Below, in pieces: positions 18,959-27,142 of a DNA stretch of 64,000 nt; positions within the stretch are counted from its first letter, which is position 1, and every line of letters starts with the position of its first letter. The DNA comes from an uncultured Rhodospirillaceae bacterium (GTDB lineage: Bacteria > Pseudomonadota > Alphaproteobacteria > Rhodospirillales > Casp-alpha2), in the NCBI GenBank assembly GCA_913030825.1, contig CAJWCU010000016.1:23692-87691 (forward strand). The letters are read 5' to 3'. The notes under the pieces are model-generated. The model did not search any database. It saw only the letters and a list, made by a program, of their open reading frames with translations, and was not told the origin of the DNA. A program made the translations under genes and the position numbers.

Positions 18959-19387
18959 TTCGGCTCCTTACAGACAGGTTGGTCGTCGCCGCGGCCCGCG
19001 ATCGGCCGCTCATTTCCGATGGTGTCCGCTGAAGCTACGCATTCCCCGGGCGAAAATCTGCTGACCGGGAGACGAGGAACCGGCGATAAAAAGTATGGGG
19101 TGAGTAATACCTCCTCCCATGGCCGTCTCCCGCCGACCGGTCGATCCGATGGCAACCTCCCGGAATTGACGGCGCGATCCCGATATGAGACGATTGTGCA
19201 CTGCAACAAAATGCCGCTCGGTCCGAGACCGTCCGAACAAGTTTTGCGCAGCAGTCGTAGGGACCAGAAACGCCATGACCAGGGCGGCCCGCCGGAGGGC
19301 CCGCCGTGGTGCCGGGCTCGGTCCCTACCGCCCCCCGAAATCGGCACCTTCTTTTCACTCTTGTCTGGGAGGTGATCGGTTCGTTCG
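18959..19387. other. Gene-free divergent spacer
   Basis: 429 bases between the divergently transcribed receiver and the exported hypothetical gene. Both promoters must lie here, but I see no convincing paired -35/-10 hexamers. Near the right end, GGAGGTGATC (19368-19377) is an extended match to the 16S rRNA tail. Reading frames crossing this spacer have atypical, Arg/Pro/Gly-rich compositions and are not supported as genes. Confidence 0.5.
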
Positions 19388-19843
19388 ATGGTCATCGAAA
19401 CGCTTCGCACCAAACGCCCCCGTCTTTCAGAAGCCCTGGCGGCCGTCCGCGCCCTGGGCGCCGCCGCCCTGCTTTTCGCCGCCTTTATCTGGACCGGCCC
19501 GGCCGTGATCGGCGCGGCCCAGGCCGGATCGCCCGTGTCGCAGGACGCAGGCCCCGCCCCCCGTACCGTCGTCGCCATGGCGCAGCATCTGGTCCGCGAA
19601 CAGTACATGGACGGGCCGCTCGGCTTTCATCGCATCCAATTCAACCCGGCGCAGCTCCATCCCCAGGACGAGCCCAATTTCTGGGCCGTGGTCGGCGCCT
19701 TCGTCAGCGACCGAACGGTGCCGAACACCTATGTGGCGGCCGTACGGATGATCTGCCCCGACCCGCAGGAAGTGAAATGCTGGCGCCTCGACGCCCTGGC
19801 GATCAACGATCAGATCGTTCTCAAACGCGGCTTCGACCTTTAG
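19388..19843 (+). CDS. Exported or anchored hypothetical protein
   Basis: 151 residues. A hydrophobic segment (about 20-44) ends in Ala-Gln-Ala-Gly, suggesting a signal peptide with a long basic N-region, or a single membrane anchor. The remaining 105 residues form a compact domain with FWAVVGAFVSDRTVPNTYVAAVRM and two Cys residues (MICPDPQEVKCWRLDAL) that could form a disulfide. I do not recognise the family. The ATG is the first available start because an in-frame stop lies just upstream. The strong GGAGGTGATC ribosome binding sequence lies unusually far from it (15 bases from GGAGG). The gene ends facing a strong bidirectional hairpin at 19875-19905. Confidence 0.6.
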   Translation: MVIETLRTKRPRLSEALAAVRALGAAALLFAAFIWTGPAVIGAAQAGSPVSQDAGPAPRTVVAMAQHLVREQYMDGPLGFHRIQFNPAQLHPQDEPNFWAVVGAFVSDRTVPNTYVAAVRMICPDPQEVKCWRLDALAINDQIVLKRGFDL

Positions 19844-19874
19844 GGCGATCGCGTCCTTCGCTGCTGAAACAGAA

Positions 19875-19905
19875 AACGCCGGCGCGGAAGCCCCGCGCCG
19901 GCGTT
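19875..19905 (-). terminator. Bidirectional intrinsic terminator
   Basis: A 13-bp perfect stem, AACGCCGGCGCGG paired with CCGCGCCGGCGTT (19893-19905), has a 5-base loop. On the minus strand it is followed by TTTTCTGTTTC, a good terminator for the redoxin gene. On the plus strand the tail is poorer, but it can still separate the two convergent genes. Confidence 0.82.
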
Positions 19906-19956
19906 GTCGATTGGCGACGCCGTGGTCCCCAAGGGCCCCGGCACCTTATGCCGTGA

Positions 19957-20595
19957 TTACGAGCCGTATTTTACGCTGCAACCGTAGGGACGCGTGCCCT
20001 GCGGTTTGACCGCTTCGCCCGCTTTCATCTGGGCCAGCGCGTTCAACACGTAGTTTTCAGCCTTGGGAATATCGTGCACGTCAGCCGATTTGATGCTGTC
20101 GATGGCGCCGTGATAGGTCAACACCCCCTTGGGATCGATGATGAACATATGCGGGGTCGTCCGCGCACCGTACATGCGGCCGATCTCGCCCGACGGATCC
20201 AAAAGCACGGCCGCGGGATGGGCATCGCGTTCGACGGTCAAGGTGTCGGCTTTCTCGGGCGTCACGTTGCCTTGTTCACCCGGTGCCGAAGAGATGACGG
20301 ACAACCAAACGACACCGTCGTTGGCCGCCTTCTTCTGGGTCATCTGCATGTTGCCCGAGGAATAATGTTTCACCACGAACGGACAATCGTGGTTGGTCCA
20401 TTCCAGGACCACCGTCTTACCCAGGTAGTCGGACAGGTTCACCGTGTTGCCCTTGGTATCGGTGCCGGTGAAGGTCGGCGCCGGGCTGCCGACGACCGGC
20501 TCGGCCGTGGCGGATTGCGGGATCGAAAGGGCGGAAACGCTCAGAACCGAGGCAGCCGCAAAGGCCGCGAAGCGGCGGCGGGTAAGGGATTGCAT
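19957..20595 (-). CDS. Exported redoxin (AhpC/TSA-like thioredoxin-fold) protein
   Basis: 212 residues from the ATG at 20595, which has GGAG 9 bases upstream; the longer frame to 20652 has no such site. The N-terminus SLTRRRFAAFAAASVL has a double-arginine followed by Phe and a hydrophobic stretch, compatible with a Tat signal, and a cleavage region near SATAEP. The mature domain has the redoxin opening VVGSPAPTFTGTDTKGNTVNLSD and a single conserved Cys in WTNHDCPFVVKHY, where thioredoxins would have CxxC. Then come a TTPHMFIIDPKG segment with the cis-Pro typical of the fold and a second Cys near the C-terminus (PYGCSVKYG). It probably reduces peroxides or thiols in the periplasm; the substrate is unknown. 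Confidence 0.82.
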   Translation of the reverse strand: MQSLTRRRFAAFAAASVLSVSALSIPQSATAEPVVGSPAPTFTGTDTKGNTVNLSDYLGKTVVLEWTNHDCPFVVKHYSSGNMQMTQKKAANDGVVWLSVISSAPGEQGNVTPEKADTLTVERDAHPAAVLLDPSGEIGRMYGARTTPHMFIIDPKGVLTYHGAIDSIKSADVHDIPKAENYVLNALAQMKAGEAVKPQGTRPYGCSVKYGS

Positions 20596-20746
20596 GGCAA
20601 TATCTCCCTGCGAAACGAGGTTGGAAATTGCCGGAATTGTACACAAAACCACGCGCCCGCGCGAATGACATGTTCGTGTGCGGGGCGCCTGAAAATCGCC
20701 AAAAAGATCGTGAGCATAGCCCCTCGGGCGGGGCCGCGGAACCGGA

Positions 20747-22000
20747 TCAGGCGACCCGGTTCAACAGGCGCGCGCGGATCGTGCCGGGCAGTTCGCGAAT
20801 ATCGCCGAGAATCTTGTCCGCGTCGTCAACGGCGCCTTCGGCCTCCAGCACCACGTAACCGATTTCGCCGTCGGTCTGATAGGTCTGGGCGGCGATGTTG
20901 ACGTCGTGGCGGGCGAAGACTTCGTTCAGGCGCTGCAATTCGCCGGGCAGGTTGCGCTGAACCTGAATGAACCGGGTGCCGCCCTGGCGCGGCGACAACT
21001 GCGCCTGCGGGAAATTGACCGAGCCCTCGGTCGAGCCGACGTCGGAATATTCGACCAGCTTGCGGGCGACTTCCTCGCCGATGCGTTCCTGGGCTTCCTC
21101 GGTCGAGCCGCCGACGTGCGGCGTCAGGATCACGTTGTCCAGCCCCTGCAGCGGCGAGACGAAGGCCTCGTCGTTGGACGACGGCTCTTTCGGGAAGACG
21201 TCCACGGCGGCCCCGCCCAGATGGCCGTCCTTCAACGCCGCCGCCAGGGCCGGAATATCGACCACCGTGCCGCGCGAGTTGTTGATCAGGAAGGCCCCCT
21301 TCTTCATGGCGCGCAGTTCGGCCTCGCCGATCATGTCCTTGGTGTCCGGGGTTTCCGGCACGTGCAGGCTGACCACGTCTGACTGGCCGAGAAGGTCTTT
21401 AAGGTTCTTGGCCGGCTCGACATTGCCGTGCCGCAGCTTGTCTGTGCGGTCGTGATAAATCACCCGCAGGCCCATGGCTTCCGCCAGGACGGCCAACTGC
21501 GTGCCGATGTTGCCGTAGCCGATGATGCCCAGCGTCTTGCCGCGGATTTCACGGGACGCCGTCGCCGACTTGTCCCAACCGCCTTCATGCGCCGCTTGCG
21601 AGCGGGGGAAGGTCCGCCGGAACAGCATGATCATCTCGGCAATCGTCAACTCGGCCACGGACCGCGTATTGGAGAACGGCGCGTTGAAGACCGGTATCCC
21701 GTTCTGGCGCGCGGCCTCCAGATCGATCTGATTGGTGCCGACGGAAAAACATCCGATCGCCATCAGCGACGGTGCCGCGTCGATGACTTCCTTGGTCAGC
21801 TGGGTGCGGGACCGGATACCCAGGATGCGCACATCCTTCAGCTTCTCGTGCAATTCGTCACCGTCGAGCGCGGTTTTCAGCCGCTCGCCATTTGAATAAC
21901 CGGCCTCCTTGAAGATGGCGGAGGCGGTCGGCGAAATGCCCTCCAGCAGGAGGACCTTGATCTTTTCCTTGGGCAGGGACGGGTTCTGAATTCTGGACAT
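20747..22000 (-). CDS. serA: D-3-phosphoglycerate dehydrogenase
   Basis: 417 residues from the ATG at 22000. The longer upstream extension to 22201 overlaps the divergent SDR gene and lacks family similarity. The enzyme oxidises 3-phosphoglycerate with NAD+, the first step of serine synthesis. It is the short, enterobacterial-type SerA: substrate domain with IGCFSVGTNQIDLEAA and VFNAPFSNTRSVAEL, Rossmann motif LGIIGYGNIGTQLAVLAEA, catalytic region NNSRGTVVDIPALA and HVGGSTEEAQERIG (His of the Glu-His pair), and a C-terminal ACT domain (about 340-417) ending GTIRARLLNRVA. In E. coli the ACT domain binds serine for feedback inhibition, so the same control is likely here. Its promoter region is shared with the divergent SDR gene. 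Confidence 0.95.
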   Translation of the reverse strand: MSRIQNPSLPKEKIKVLLLEGISPTASAIFKEAGYSNGERLKTALDGDELHEKLKDVRILGIRSRTQLTKEVIDAAPSLMAIGCFSVGTNQIDLEAARQNGIPVFNAPFSNTRSVAELTIAEMIMLFRRTFPRSQAAHEGGWDKSATASREIRGKTLGIIGYGNIGTQLAVLAEAMGLRVIYHDRTDKLRHGNVEPAKNLKDLLGQSDVVSLHVPETPDTKDMIGEAELRAMKKGAFLINNSRGTVVDIPALAAALKDGHLGGAAVDVFPKEPSSNDEAFVSPLQGLDNVILTPHVGGSTEEAQERIGEEVARKLVEYSDVGSTEGSVNFPQAQLSPRQGGTRFIQVQRNLPGELQRLNEVFARHDVNIAAQTYQTDGEIGYVVLEAEGAVDDADKILGDIRELPGTIRARLLNRVA

Positions 22001-22164
22001 GGGTCGGTGTTGGGCTCGACTTTGTTGGAAGGGAGAACGGGTGAATATTGCGCCGCAAAATGCCGGAGGCAGAGGCCCGGCGCAAGTGATAACCGGGTAT
22101 TCATGATATAACGGCGCGCAGACCTGCCATGCATCCCGCGAAGACCTGCCAGGAGACGCCGACC

Positions 22165-23022
22165 ATGCCGGAACAAACGCCGCCCGCCGCCCGCCAAGCA
22201 TTCGCCGGGATCATCGCCGCCGGACGCGGCGCCGTCGTCACCGGCGCCGCGTCGGGCATCGGTCTTGCCACGGCCAAGCGCCTGGCGGCGCGCGGCATGC
22301 ACGTCTGCCTGACCGATATCGACGAAGCCGCCCTGGACCGCGCCCATGAAGAGGTTCGCGCCGCCGCCCAGGGCGGGCGCGTGATGTCCGCCGCCTGCGA
22401 CGTCGCCGACATGGCCGCCGTGACGGCCCTGAAGGACCGCGTGCTGGACACCTTCGAGGACGTCGCCCTGGTCATGAACAACGCGGTCGCTCGCCATTCC
22501 GGCGGCTGCCTGGACGAACCGGGCAACTGGCGGCGAACCATCGACGTCGGCCTGTTCGGCGTGATCAACGGCTGTCAGGCCTTCGGCCCCACGATGACCG
22601 CATCGGGCAAGCCAGGGATGATCGTCAACGTCGGATCGAAACAGGGCATCACCAATCCGCCGGGGCGGCCCCATTACAACGTCGCCAAGGCCGCCGTGAA
22701 ATCCTACACGGAGTTGCTGCAACACGAATTGCGCAACACGGACGGCGGCGCGGTGACCGCTCATCTATTGGTCCCCGGCATGACGACCACGGGCGGGCGC
22801 GAACACCGCGACGGCGCCTGGTGGCCCGACCAGGTCGTCGATTTCATGCTGGCCGCCTTGGAGCGGGGGGATTTTTACATCATCTGCCCCGACGGTGAAG
22901 TGACCCGGGAAATGGACGCCAAGCGGATGCTCTGGGCGACCCATGACATCATCGAAAATCGCCCGCCGCTGACCCGTTGGCACCCGGATTTCAAGGCGGG
23001 CTTCGACGCGTTCGAGCCCTGA
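22165..23022 (+). CDS. Short-chain dehydrogenase/reductase
   Basis: 285 residues from the ATG at 22165, which follows AGGAG at 9 bases; an in-frame ATG at 22129 lacks a ribosome binding site. Classical SDR signs are the cofactor loop VVTGAASGIGLATA, CDVADMAAV, a VMNNAVARHSGG segment replacing the usual NNAG, the catalytic Ser in IVNVGSKQG, and Tyr/Lys in HYNVAKAAV. The C-terminal extension is Trp-rich. Cytosolic oxidoreductase; the substrate cannot be told from the sequence. It is divergent from serA across about 160 bases. Confidence 0.85.
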   Translation: MPEQTPPAARQAFAGIIAAGRGAVVTGAASGIGLATAKRLAARGMHVCLTDIDEAALDRAHEEVRAAAQGGRVMSAACDVADMAAVTALKDRVLDTFEDVALVMNNAVARHSGGCLDEPGNWRRTIDVGLFGVINGCQAFGPTMTASGKPGMIVNVGSKQGITNPPGRPHYNVAKAAVKSYTELLQHELRNTDGGAVTAHLLVPGMTTTGGREHRDGAWWPDQVVDFMLAALERGDFYIICPDGEVTREMDAKRMLWATHDIIENRPPLTRWHPDFKAGFDAFEP

Positions 23023-23141
23023 TCCCGGCGGTCCCGCCCAGGAACCGCCCGTCTCTCGCCATAAAATGGCCACGCCCCCGCGCTTGATTGTTCTTCCGCG
23101 CACCGGCCCCCGCCGGGACGCGGCCAATCAGGAGATAGATC

Positions 23142-23690
23142 ATGCAGAATATTCGCACCCTCGCGCTCGCCACCGCTTGCGTGGCGGCACTCTGCACCGC
23201 CGGCGCGGCACATGCCGCCCAGGCGGCCCAGATCACCGTCGACATGCACCTTGCCGAGACCTCCGGCCCCGGCAAGGACATCGGCACCATCGCCTTTGAA
23301 GACACCGACAAGGGCCTCTCGATCCGCCCCCGGCTGATGCATCTGCACGAAGGCCTGCACGGCTTCCACGTCAACGAGAACGCCAGTTGCGCCGCCGGCA
23401 CGAAGAACGGCGAGGCCGTCCCCGCCTTGGCCGCGGGCGGACCGCTGGGCCCCGTCACGACCGTCAAGAGGGACGGCAAGGCCACCCAAGCCCGCAAAGG
23501 CGACCTGCCCGGTCTCTACGTTCATTACGATGGCATGGCCTACACGCCGACCGTGGCGCCGCACCTGAAAACCGCGGACCTCAAGGGCCACGCCATTATT
23601 ATCGAGGCCCTGGGCCCGGCCTACGACGACGCGCCCAAGCCGGTCGGCGGCGCCATCAAGCGGGTCGCTTGCGGCGTCGTGATGCGCTGA
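23142..23690 (+). CDS. Cu/Zn superoxide dismutase-fold protein lacking most metal ligands
   Basis: 182 residues with a signal peptide (about 1-25, ending Ala-His-Ala-Ala), so periplasmic; AGGAG lies 7 bases before the ATG. Overall it matches bacterial SodC: IGTIAFEDTDKGLSI, HEGLHGFHVNENASC, GDLPGLYVHYDG, LKGHAIIIE and PKPVGGAIKRVACGVV. Against the canonical ligands, the first Cu His is kept (His76), but the second is Asn78. The bridging His is Pro101, the zinc His positions are Arg110 and Arg118 (only Asp121 remains), and the last Cu His is Glu155. The disulfide pair (Cys83, Cys177) and the active-site Arg (Arg174) remain. Normal dismutase activity is therefore unlikely. Function unknown: it may be a structural, metal-transfer or binding protein. 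It should not be annotated as an active SOD. Confidence 0.85.
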   Translation: MQNIRTLALATACVAALCTAGAAHAAQAAQITVDMHLAETSGPGKDIGTIAFEDTDKGLSIRPRLMHLHEGLHGFHVNENASCAAGTKNGEAVPALAAGGPLGPVTTVKRDGKATQARKGDLPGLYVHYDGMAYTPTVAPHLKTADLKGHAIIIEALGPAYDDAPKPVGGAIKRVACGVVMR

Positions 23691-23712
23691 GCCCTTGGCC
23701 CGCTGCCGGGCG

Positions 23713-24498
23713 TTAACCCCGGCCGATCCAGGCCATCTTGGTGGCCTGAATGGTCATGAACTGCACCGTCGTCTCCATCGGCAGGTTGGCCATGAAGACG
23801 ACGGCCTCGCCCACGTTTTCGGCGGGCATGCGCGGTTCGACCTTTTTCGTCCCGTCGGCCTGTTTGACGCCGTCGGCCATGCGCGCGGTCATCGGCGATA
23901 CGGCATTGCCGATATCGATCTGACTGACCGCGATATCGTACTTGCGCCCGTCCAGCGCCGCCGTCTTGGTCAGGCCCGTGACCGCGTGCTTGGTCGCCGT
24001 GTAGGGGATCGAATCCGGCCGAGGCGCATGGGCCGAGATCGAGCCATTGTTGATGATCCGACCGCCCATGGGCGTTTGCGCCTTCATCACGCGGAAGGCT
24101 TCCTGGATACAGTAGAAGACGCCGGACAGATTGACGTCGACCACCCGTTTCCAATCCTCGACCGCGAGGTCCTCCAGCAGGATGCCCGGCGCGTTGGCGC
24201 CCGCGTTGTTGAAGATCACATCAACCCGGCCGAAAGCATCGACCGTGGCCTTGAACATGGCCGCGACCTGGGCCGGATCGGTCACGTCGGTCGCCTGCAC
24301 CAGGGCGCGGACCCCCGCCTCGCCGGCCATCTCCTTGGTTTCCTCCAGCACGTCGGCGCGGCGGCCCGCCAAGGTGACGGAATACCCGTCTTCCAGCAGC
24401 GCCAGGGCCGCCGCCCGGCCGACGCCCGTACCGGCGCCGGTCACGATGGCGATCTTGGACGCCGGAGTATGGGCCGAGGACTTGGATTGCGAGGTCAT
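23713..24498 (-). CDS. Short-chain dehydrogenase/reductase
   Basis: 261 residues, classical SDR length. The cofactor loop is [18 protein letters not shown] (about 18-35), then [19 protein letters not shown], the catalytic Ser in [27 protein letters not shown] with Tyr and Lys four apart, and a DIGNA segment where many SDRs have PG-T. Likely NAD(P)-dependent; the substrate is unknown. It converges on the SOD-like gene with a 22-base gap and diverges from the cupin gene over 95 bases of AT-rich sequence. Confidence 0.88.
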   Translation of the reverse strand: MTSQSKSSAHTPASKIAIVTGAGTGVGRAAALALLEDGYSVTLAGRRADVLEETKEMAGEAGVRALVQATDVTDPAQVAAMFKATVDAFGRVDVIFNNAGANAPGILLEDLAVEDWKRVVDVNLSGVFYCIQEAFRVMKAQTPMGGRIINNGSISAHAPRPDSIPYTATKHAVTGLTKTAALDGRKYDIAVSQIDIGNAVSPMTARMADGVKQADGTKKVEPRMPAENVGEAVVFMANLPMETTVQFMTIQATKMAWIGRG

Positions 24499-24517
24499 TG
24501 GATGTCTCCTTGATTCA

Positions 24518-24557
24518 GATCATTTATTCGAATGTGATAGATTAATAGAATATGATC
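24518..24557. promoter_or_regulatory. AT-rich dyad between divergent SDR and cupin genes
   Basis: The 95-base spacer between the two starts (24498 and 24594) is unusually AT-rich. Outer arms GATCAT (24518-24523) and ATGATC (24552-24557) with inner ATTC/GAAT form an imperfect dyad centred near 24537. This is a plausible site for a regulator of both genes, but no promoter hexamers can be fixed. Confidence 0.35.
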
Positions 24558-24593
24558 ACCCACCTAATAGGGAGATTTTGGAGGAATACCCGC

Positions 24594-25094
24594 ATGTACA
24601 CTCTCGATGCGCTCGCCAGCGATATGAAACAGGTCCTGTCCCAGGGCCAGACCCCCGTCCAGTTGGAAGAAACCCGCAAACTGGTCGAGAAGGCGCTGAA
24701 GGACAAAGATTTCGTCAACACCCACCTCGGCGACGACGCCGAAGGCGAACGCAACATCATTTATGAAGACCCGGATCTCGGCTTCTGTATTTTGGCCCAT
24801 GTCTACAAGGGTGCGAAAACCGGCAACCCGCACGACCACGGCCCGGGCTGGGCGATCTATGGTCAGGCCTATGGCGAGACCACGATGACCGAATACGACA
24901 TCGTCGAACCGCCGCAGGGCGACAAGCCCGGAAAGGTCAAGGAACGCGAGAGCTATACCATGGTTCCCGGCGACGCCAAGGTCTACGAGGTCGGCGCTGT
25001 CCATTGCCCGCACCGCGAAAGCGAGACCCGCCTGATCCGGATCGAGGCCATGAACATGAACGGCGTCAAGCGCACGCCGCTGGTTCCGGCCTAA
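24594..25094 (+). CDS. Cupin of the cysteine-dioxygenase-like type
   Basis: 166 residues from the ATG at 24594 (GGAGG 9 bases upstream); a longer frame from 24552 lacks such a site. The double-stranded beta-helix carries NPHDHGPGWAIYGQAYGE, giving two metal-binding His, and a later KVYEVGAVHCPHR giving the third. This is the three-His iron arrangement of thiol dioxygenases (cysteine, 3-mercaptopropionate and related enzymes), which oxidise a thiol to a sulfinic acid. The Tyr-Cys crosslink pair of animal cysteine dioxygenase is not evident. The substrate is not known. A desulfinase-like gene pair 8 kb away (32803-35304) makes a thiol substrate attractive, but the link is inference. Confidence 0.7.
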   Translation: MYTLDALASDMKQVLSQGQTPVQLEETRKLVEKALKDKDFVNTHLGDDAEGERNIIYEDPDLGFCILAHVYKGAKTGNPHDHGPGWAIYGQAYGETTMTEYDIVEPPQGDKPGKVKERESYTMVPGDAKVYEVGAVHCPHRESETRLIRIEAMNMNGVKRTPLVPA

Positions 25095-25154
25095 GGCACG
25101 GGCCGGCCTTCCGGCTCTAACTTATCATTTCGACATCCAGCCCCACCGGCCGCA

Positions 25155-25388
25155 TCAGCGGTCGGTGGATTGGATTGTCTTGAGCTTTTCCAGACTGTCG
25201 GACGTCAACTGCAGGGACACGTTGCCCGTGTCCGAACGGATGATCATGTCGACGAACCATACGCCGGGCGTCAGTTCCTGCGGCGTGCCGATATCAATGC
25301 CGACCACGTCTTCGATATCGATCGACAGGTTCTTGTTGTCGTGGAAAGAAATGGCGGCGACGGTTTTCTTGGCGTCTGCGCTTGCCAT
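25155..25388 (-). CDS. Small protein of unknown function
   Basis: 77 residues from the ATG at 25388, with GGAGG 8 bases upstream; the longer frame to 25457 adds a segment without a start signal. Cytosolic, no Cys, predicted mostly beta-strand (VAAISFHDNKNLSIDIEDVV, VWFVDMIIRSDTGNVSLQL) with a short C-terminal helix. No family recognised. It stands between the convergent cupin gene and the permease gene upstream on the same strand (gap about 118 bases). Confidence 0.6.
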   Translation of the reverse strand: MASADAKKTVAAISFHDNKNLSIDIEDVVGIDIGTPQELTPGVWFVDMIIRSDTGNVSLQLTSDSLEKLKTIQSTDR

Positions 25389-25506
25389 GAACGTATCCTC
25401 CGGGACATCGGCCGGCGCGTTCCGGCCAAGCTCACAGTGCCTTGCAGCCAGGGGCACCGCAACCCTGCCTTTGGGCCTAGGCCGGGCAGCGCCCGGCCGC
25501 CCCTGA

Positions 25507-26583
25507 TCAGCCGAGAACGGCCTGGGCCAGTAATCCGGCGGCCAACGAGCCCGTCAGCCCCAGCACCACGTACCAGATGAACGTTCCCCGTTTGACCAGG
25601 GCCCAGACCGCCATGGCGGCGGGGATCGAGGTGACGCCACCGGCGATCATGAAGGCCATGGCCGGGCCGGGGGCCATGCCCAGGTCCATCAGTCCATCGA
25701 CCGTGGGAATCGCCGCGAACCCGTTGAGGTAGGCGGGCACGCCGACCAGCACGCTGGCCGGGATCACCCACCATTCGCCCCCGCCGAGCCAACGACCGAC
25801 CTGGTCTGCCGGAATATAGGCGACCATCAGACTTTCGATCAGGAAGGCCAGGGTCAGCCATTTCAACAGGAACCATCCGGTCGCCTGGCTTTCCTCGCGG
25901 AACAGGGCGCGGCGGTTTTCATCGCGCCAGAACCCCCATTCGACCGGGGCTCCTTCCAAGGCTTTCTTGCGGGCACCACAGCAGGAATTGACGATGCCCT
26001 TCAAAGGGTCGGCGAAGGCACCGCGGCCGACCAGGATATGGGTCGCGTAACCCGCCCCCAAGCCCATGACCACGGCAGTCGCGGCCTTGAATACCGTGAA
26101 CGGCAAGCCGAATACGGCCGCCATCAAAAGAAAGATCTGCGGATCCATCAGGGGCGAGGCGATCCAGAACGCCATGACAGGCGCCAACGGCACACCGGCG
26201 CCCAGCAATCCGGCGATGATCGGCACGACACCGCAAGAACAGAACGGCGAGAACGCGCCGAACACGGCGGCCAGGAAAACCGCCGTCAGGGGGCGGCTGT
26301 CGAACACGCGGGCGATCTGGCGGTCCAGGCCCGTCGCCTTGGTCCAGGCAGCGGCCAGCACGGACAACAGGAAGAACGGCGCGATGGACCACAGCGCCTT
26401 GGCCGCGAAGCCGAGCGAGCTCTGCGCCTGCGCCCAGTTGAGGACCGCTAGGACAGCGAGCAACCCGAGAATGACGAGCAACACCCGGTCGATACGTTTC
26501 ACCCGCGCCAACAGGCCGGAACGGTCCGGCGGCGTGATGTCTTCGACGGGGGTTTGCAGGGGCGGCAAAGTGGTATCGCTCAT
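25507..26583 (-). CDS. ArsP/YraQ-type permease
   Basis: 358 residues, inner-membrane protein with about eight to ten hydrophobic helices in two blocks separated by a soluble loop (about residues 190-250). The signature FSPFCSCGVVPIIAGLLGAG after the second or third helix, the MAFWIASPLMDP segment and a repeat-like VGVPAYLNGFAAIPTV in the second half are typical of the DUF318/ArsP permease family. Some members export trivalent organoarsenicals. A Cys-Cys pair in the loop (NSCCGARKK) adds possible soft-metal ligands. It follows the ArsR gene by 36 bases on the same strand, so expression is probably relieved by the regulator's ligand. Whether arsenic, another metalloid or something else is moved is not shown. 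Confidence 0.82.
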   Translation of the reverse strand: MSDTTLPPLQTPVEDITPPDRSGLLARVKRIDRVLLVILGLLAVLAVLNWAQAQSSLGFAAKALWSIAPFFLLSVLAAAWTKATGLDRQIARVFDSRPLTAVFLAAVFGAFSPFCSCGVVPIIAGLLGAGVPLAPVMAFWIASPLMDPQIFLLMAAVFGLPFTVFKAATAVVMGLGAGYATHILVGRGAFADPLKGIVNSCCGARKKALEGAPVEWGFWRDENRRALFREESQATGWFLLKWLTLAFLIESLMVAYIPADQVGRWLGGGEWWVIPASVLVGVPAYLNGFAAIPTVDGLMDLGMAPGPAMAFMIAGGVTSIPAAMAVWALVKRGTFIWYVVLGLTGSLAAGLLAQAVLG

Positions 26584-26619
26584 GTCCGTGTCTTTCGTAA
26601 AAGAAGCCCCGGTCAGTCG

Positions 26620-26949
26620 TCAGGCTTTCGCCGTTTGGACCGGAGGTGTCTCGCATGTCGTGGTCACGCCGCTGCAGCATTCATCGGCGAGAAAGCCGAT
26701 CAACCCGTGCATGGCGGCGAAATTGGCGCGGCACCGCAGGCTGCGGCCTTCGCGCGATTGTTCGACCAATCCGGCCCAGACCAGTCGCGAAATATGATGC
26801 GACAGCGTCGATCCGGGAATGTCCAGCAGCGCCTGAATTTCACCGACGCTGAGGCCGTCCTCCCCGGCCTTGACCAGCAAACGGTAGGCTTCGAGCCGGT
26901 GGGCGTTGCCCAATTCGGCCAGTTGTGTGGCGGCTTGTTCCGTATCCAT
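26620..26949 (-). CDS. ArsR/SmtB-family transcriptional repressor
   Basis: 109 residues from the ATG at 26949. An alternative ATG at 26982 would add 11 residues; neither has a good ribosome binding site, and 26949 gives the usual family length. The winged helix-turn-helix has LSVGEIQALLDIPGSTLSHHISRLVWAGLVEQ with the recognition helix STLSHHISRL. The C-terminus has a Cys-Cys pair (ADECCSG) and a further Cys, plausible metal(loid) ligands. Family members release DNA when they bind metal or metalloid. A 20-base palindrome lies just upstream, and the permease gene follows in the same direction. Confidence 0.85.
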   Translation of the reverse strand: MDTEQAATQLAELGNAHRLEAYRLLVKAGEDGLSVGEIQALLDIPGSTLSHHISRLVWAGLVEQSREGRSLRCRANFAAMHGLIGFLADECCSGVTTTCETPPVQTAKA

Positions 26950-26984
26950 GGCGCGAAGATAGGACGCCTTTCGGTTCATTGCAA

Positions 26985-27004
26985 CGATATTTCTAGAATT
27001 ATCG
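26985..27004. promoter_or_regulatory. Putative ArsR operator (20-bp palindrome)
   Basis: On the minus strand the sequence CGATAATTCTAGAAATATCG is self-complementary apart from one mismatched pair. It sits 36 bases upstream of the arsR ATG in an AT-rich patch and next to the divergent PAS-domain gene, an ideal place for autoregulation. Confidence 0.62.
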
Positions 27005-27142
27005 AAATAATGGATTTCTGCAATAGCCTCGAAAACGAGACTATGACGTTTGGACGATTTATCTGACCGGCCGAAAATGGCAGAATGCTCCGGTTGGAAA
27101 GGCCACAGCATTAGAATTTGGCCGGCATGGGAGAACCCCGAA

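Noticed and set aside
18940..19608. 222-codon minus-strand frame in the spacer left of the exported hypothetical gene
   Set aside because: Composition is Arg/Pro/Gly/Ser-rich with no fold, it overlaps the start of the receiver gene and the plus-strand gene, and it lacks a ribosome binding site.
23142..23690. Annotation as active superoxide dismutase SodC
   Set aside because: Five of six metal-binding histidines are replaced, so only the fold assignment is kept.
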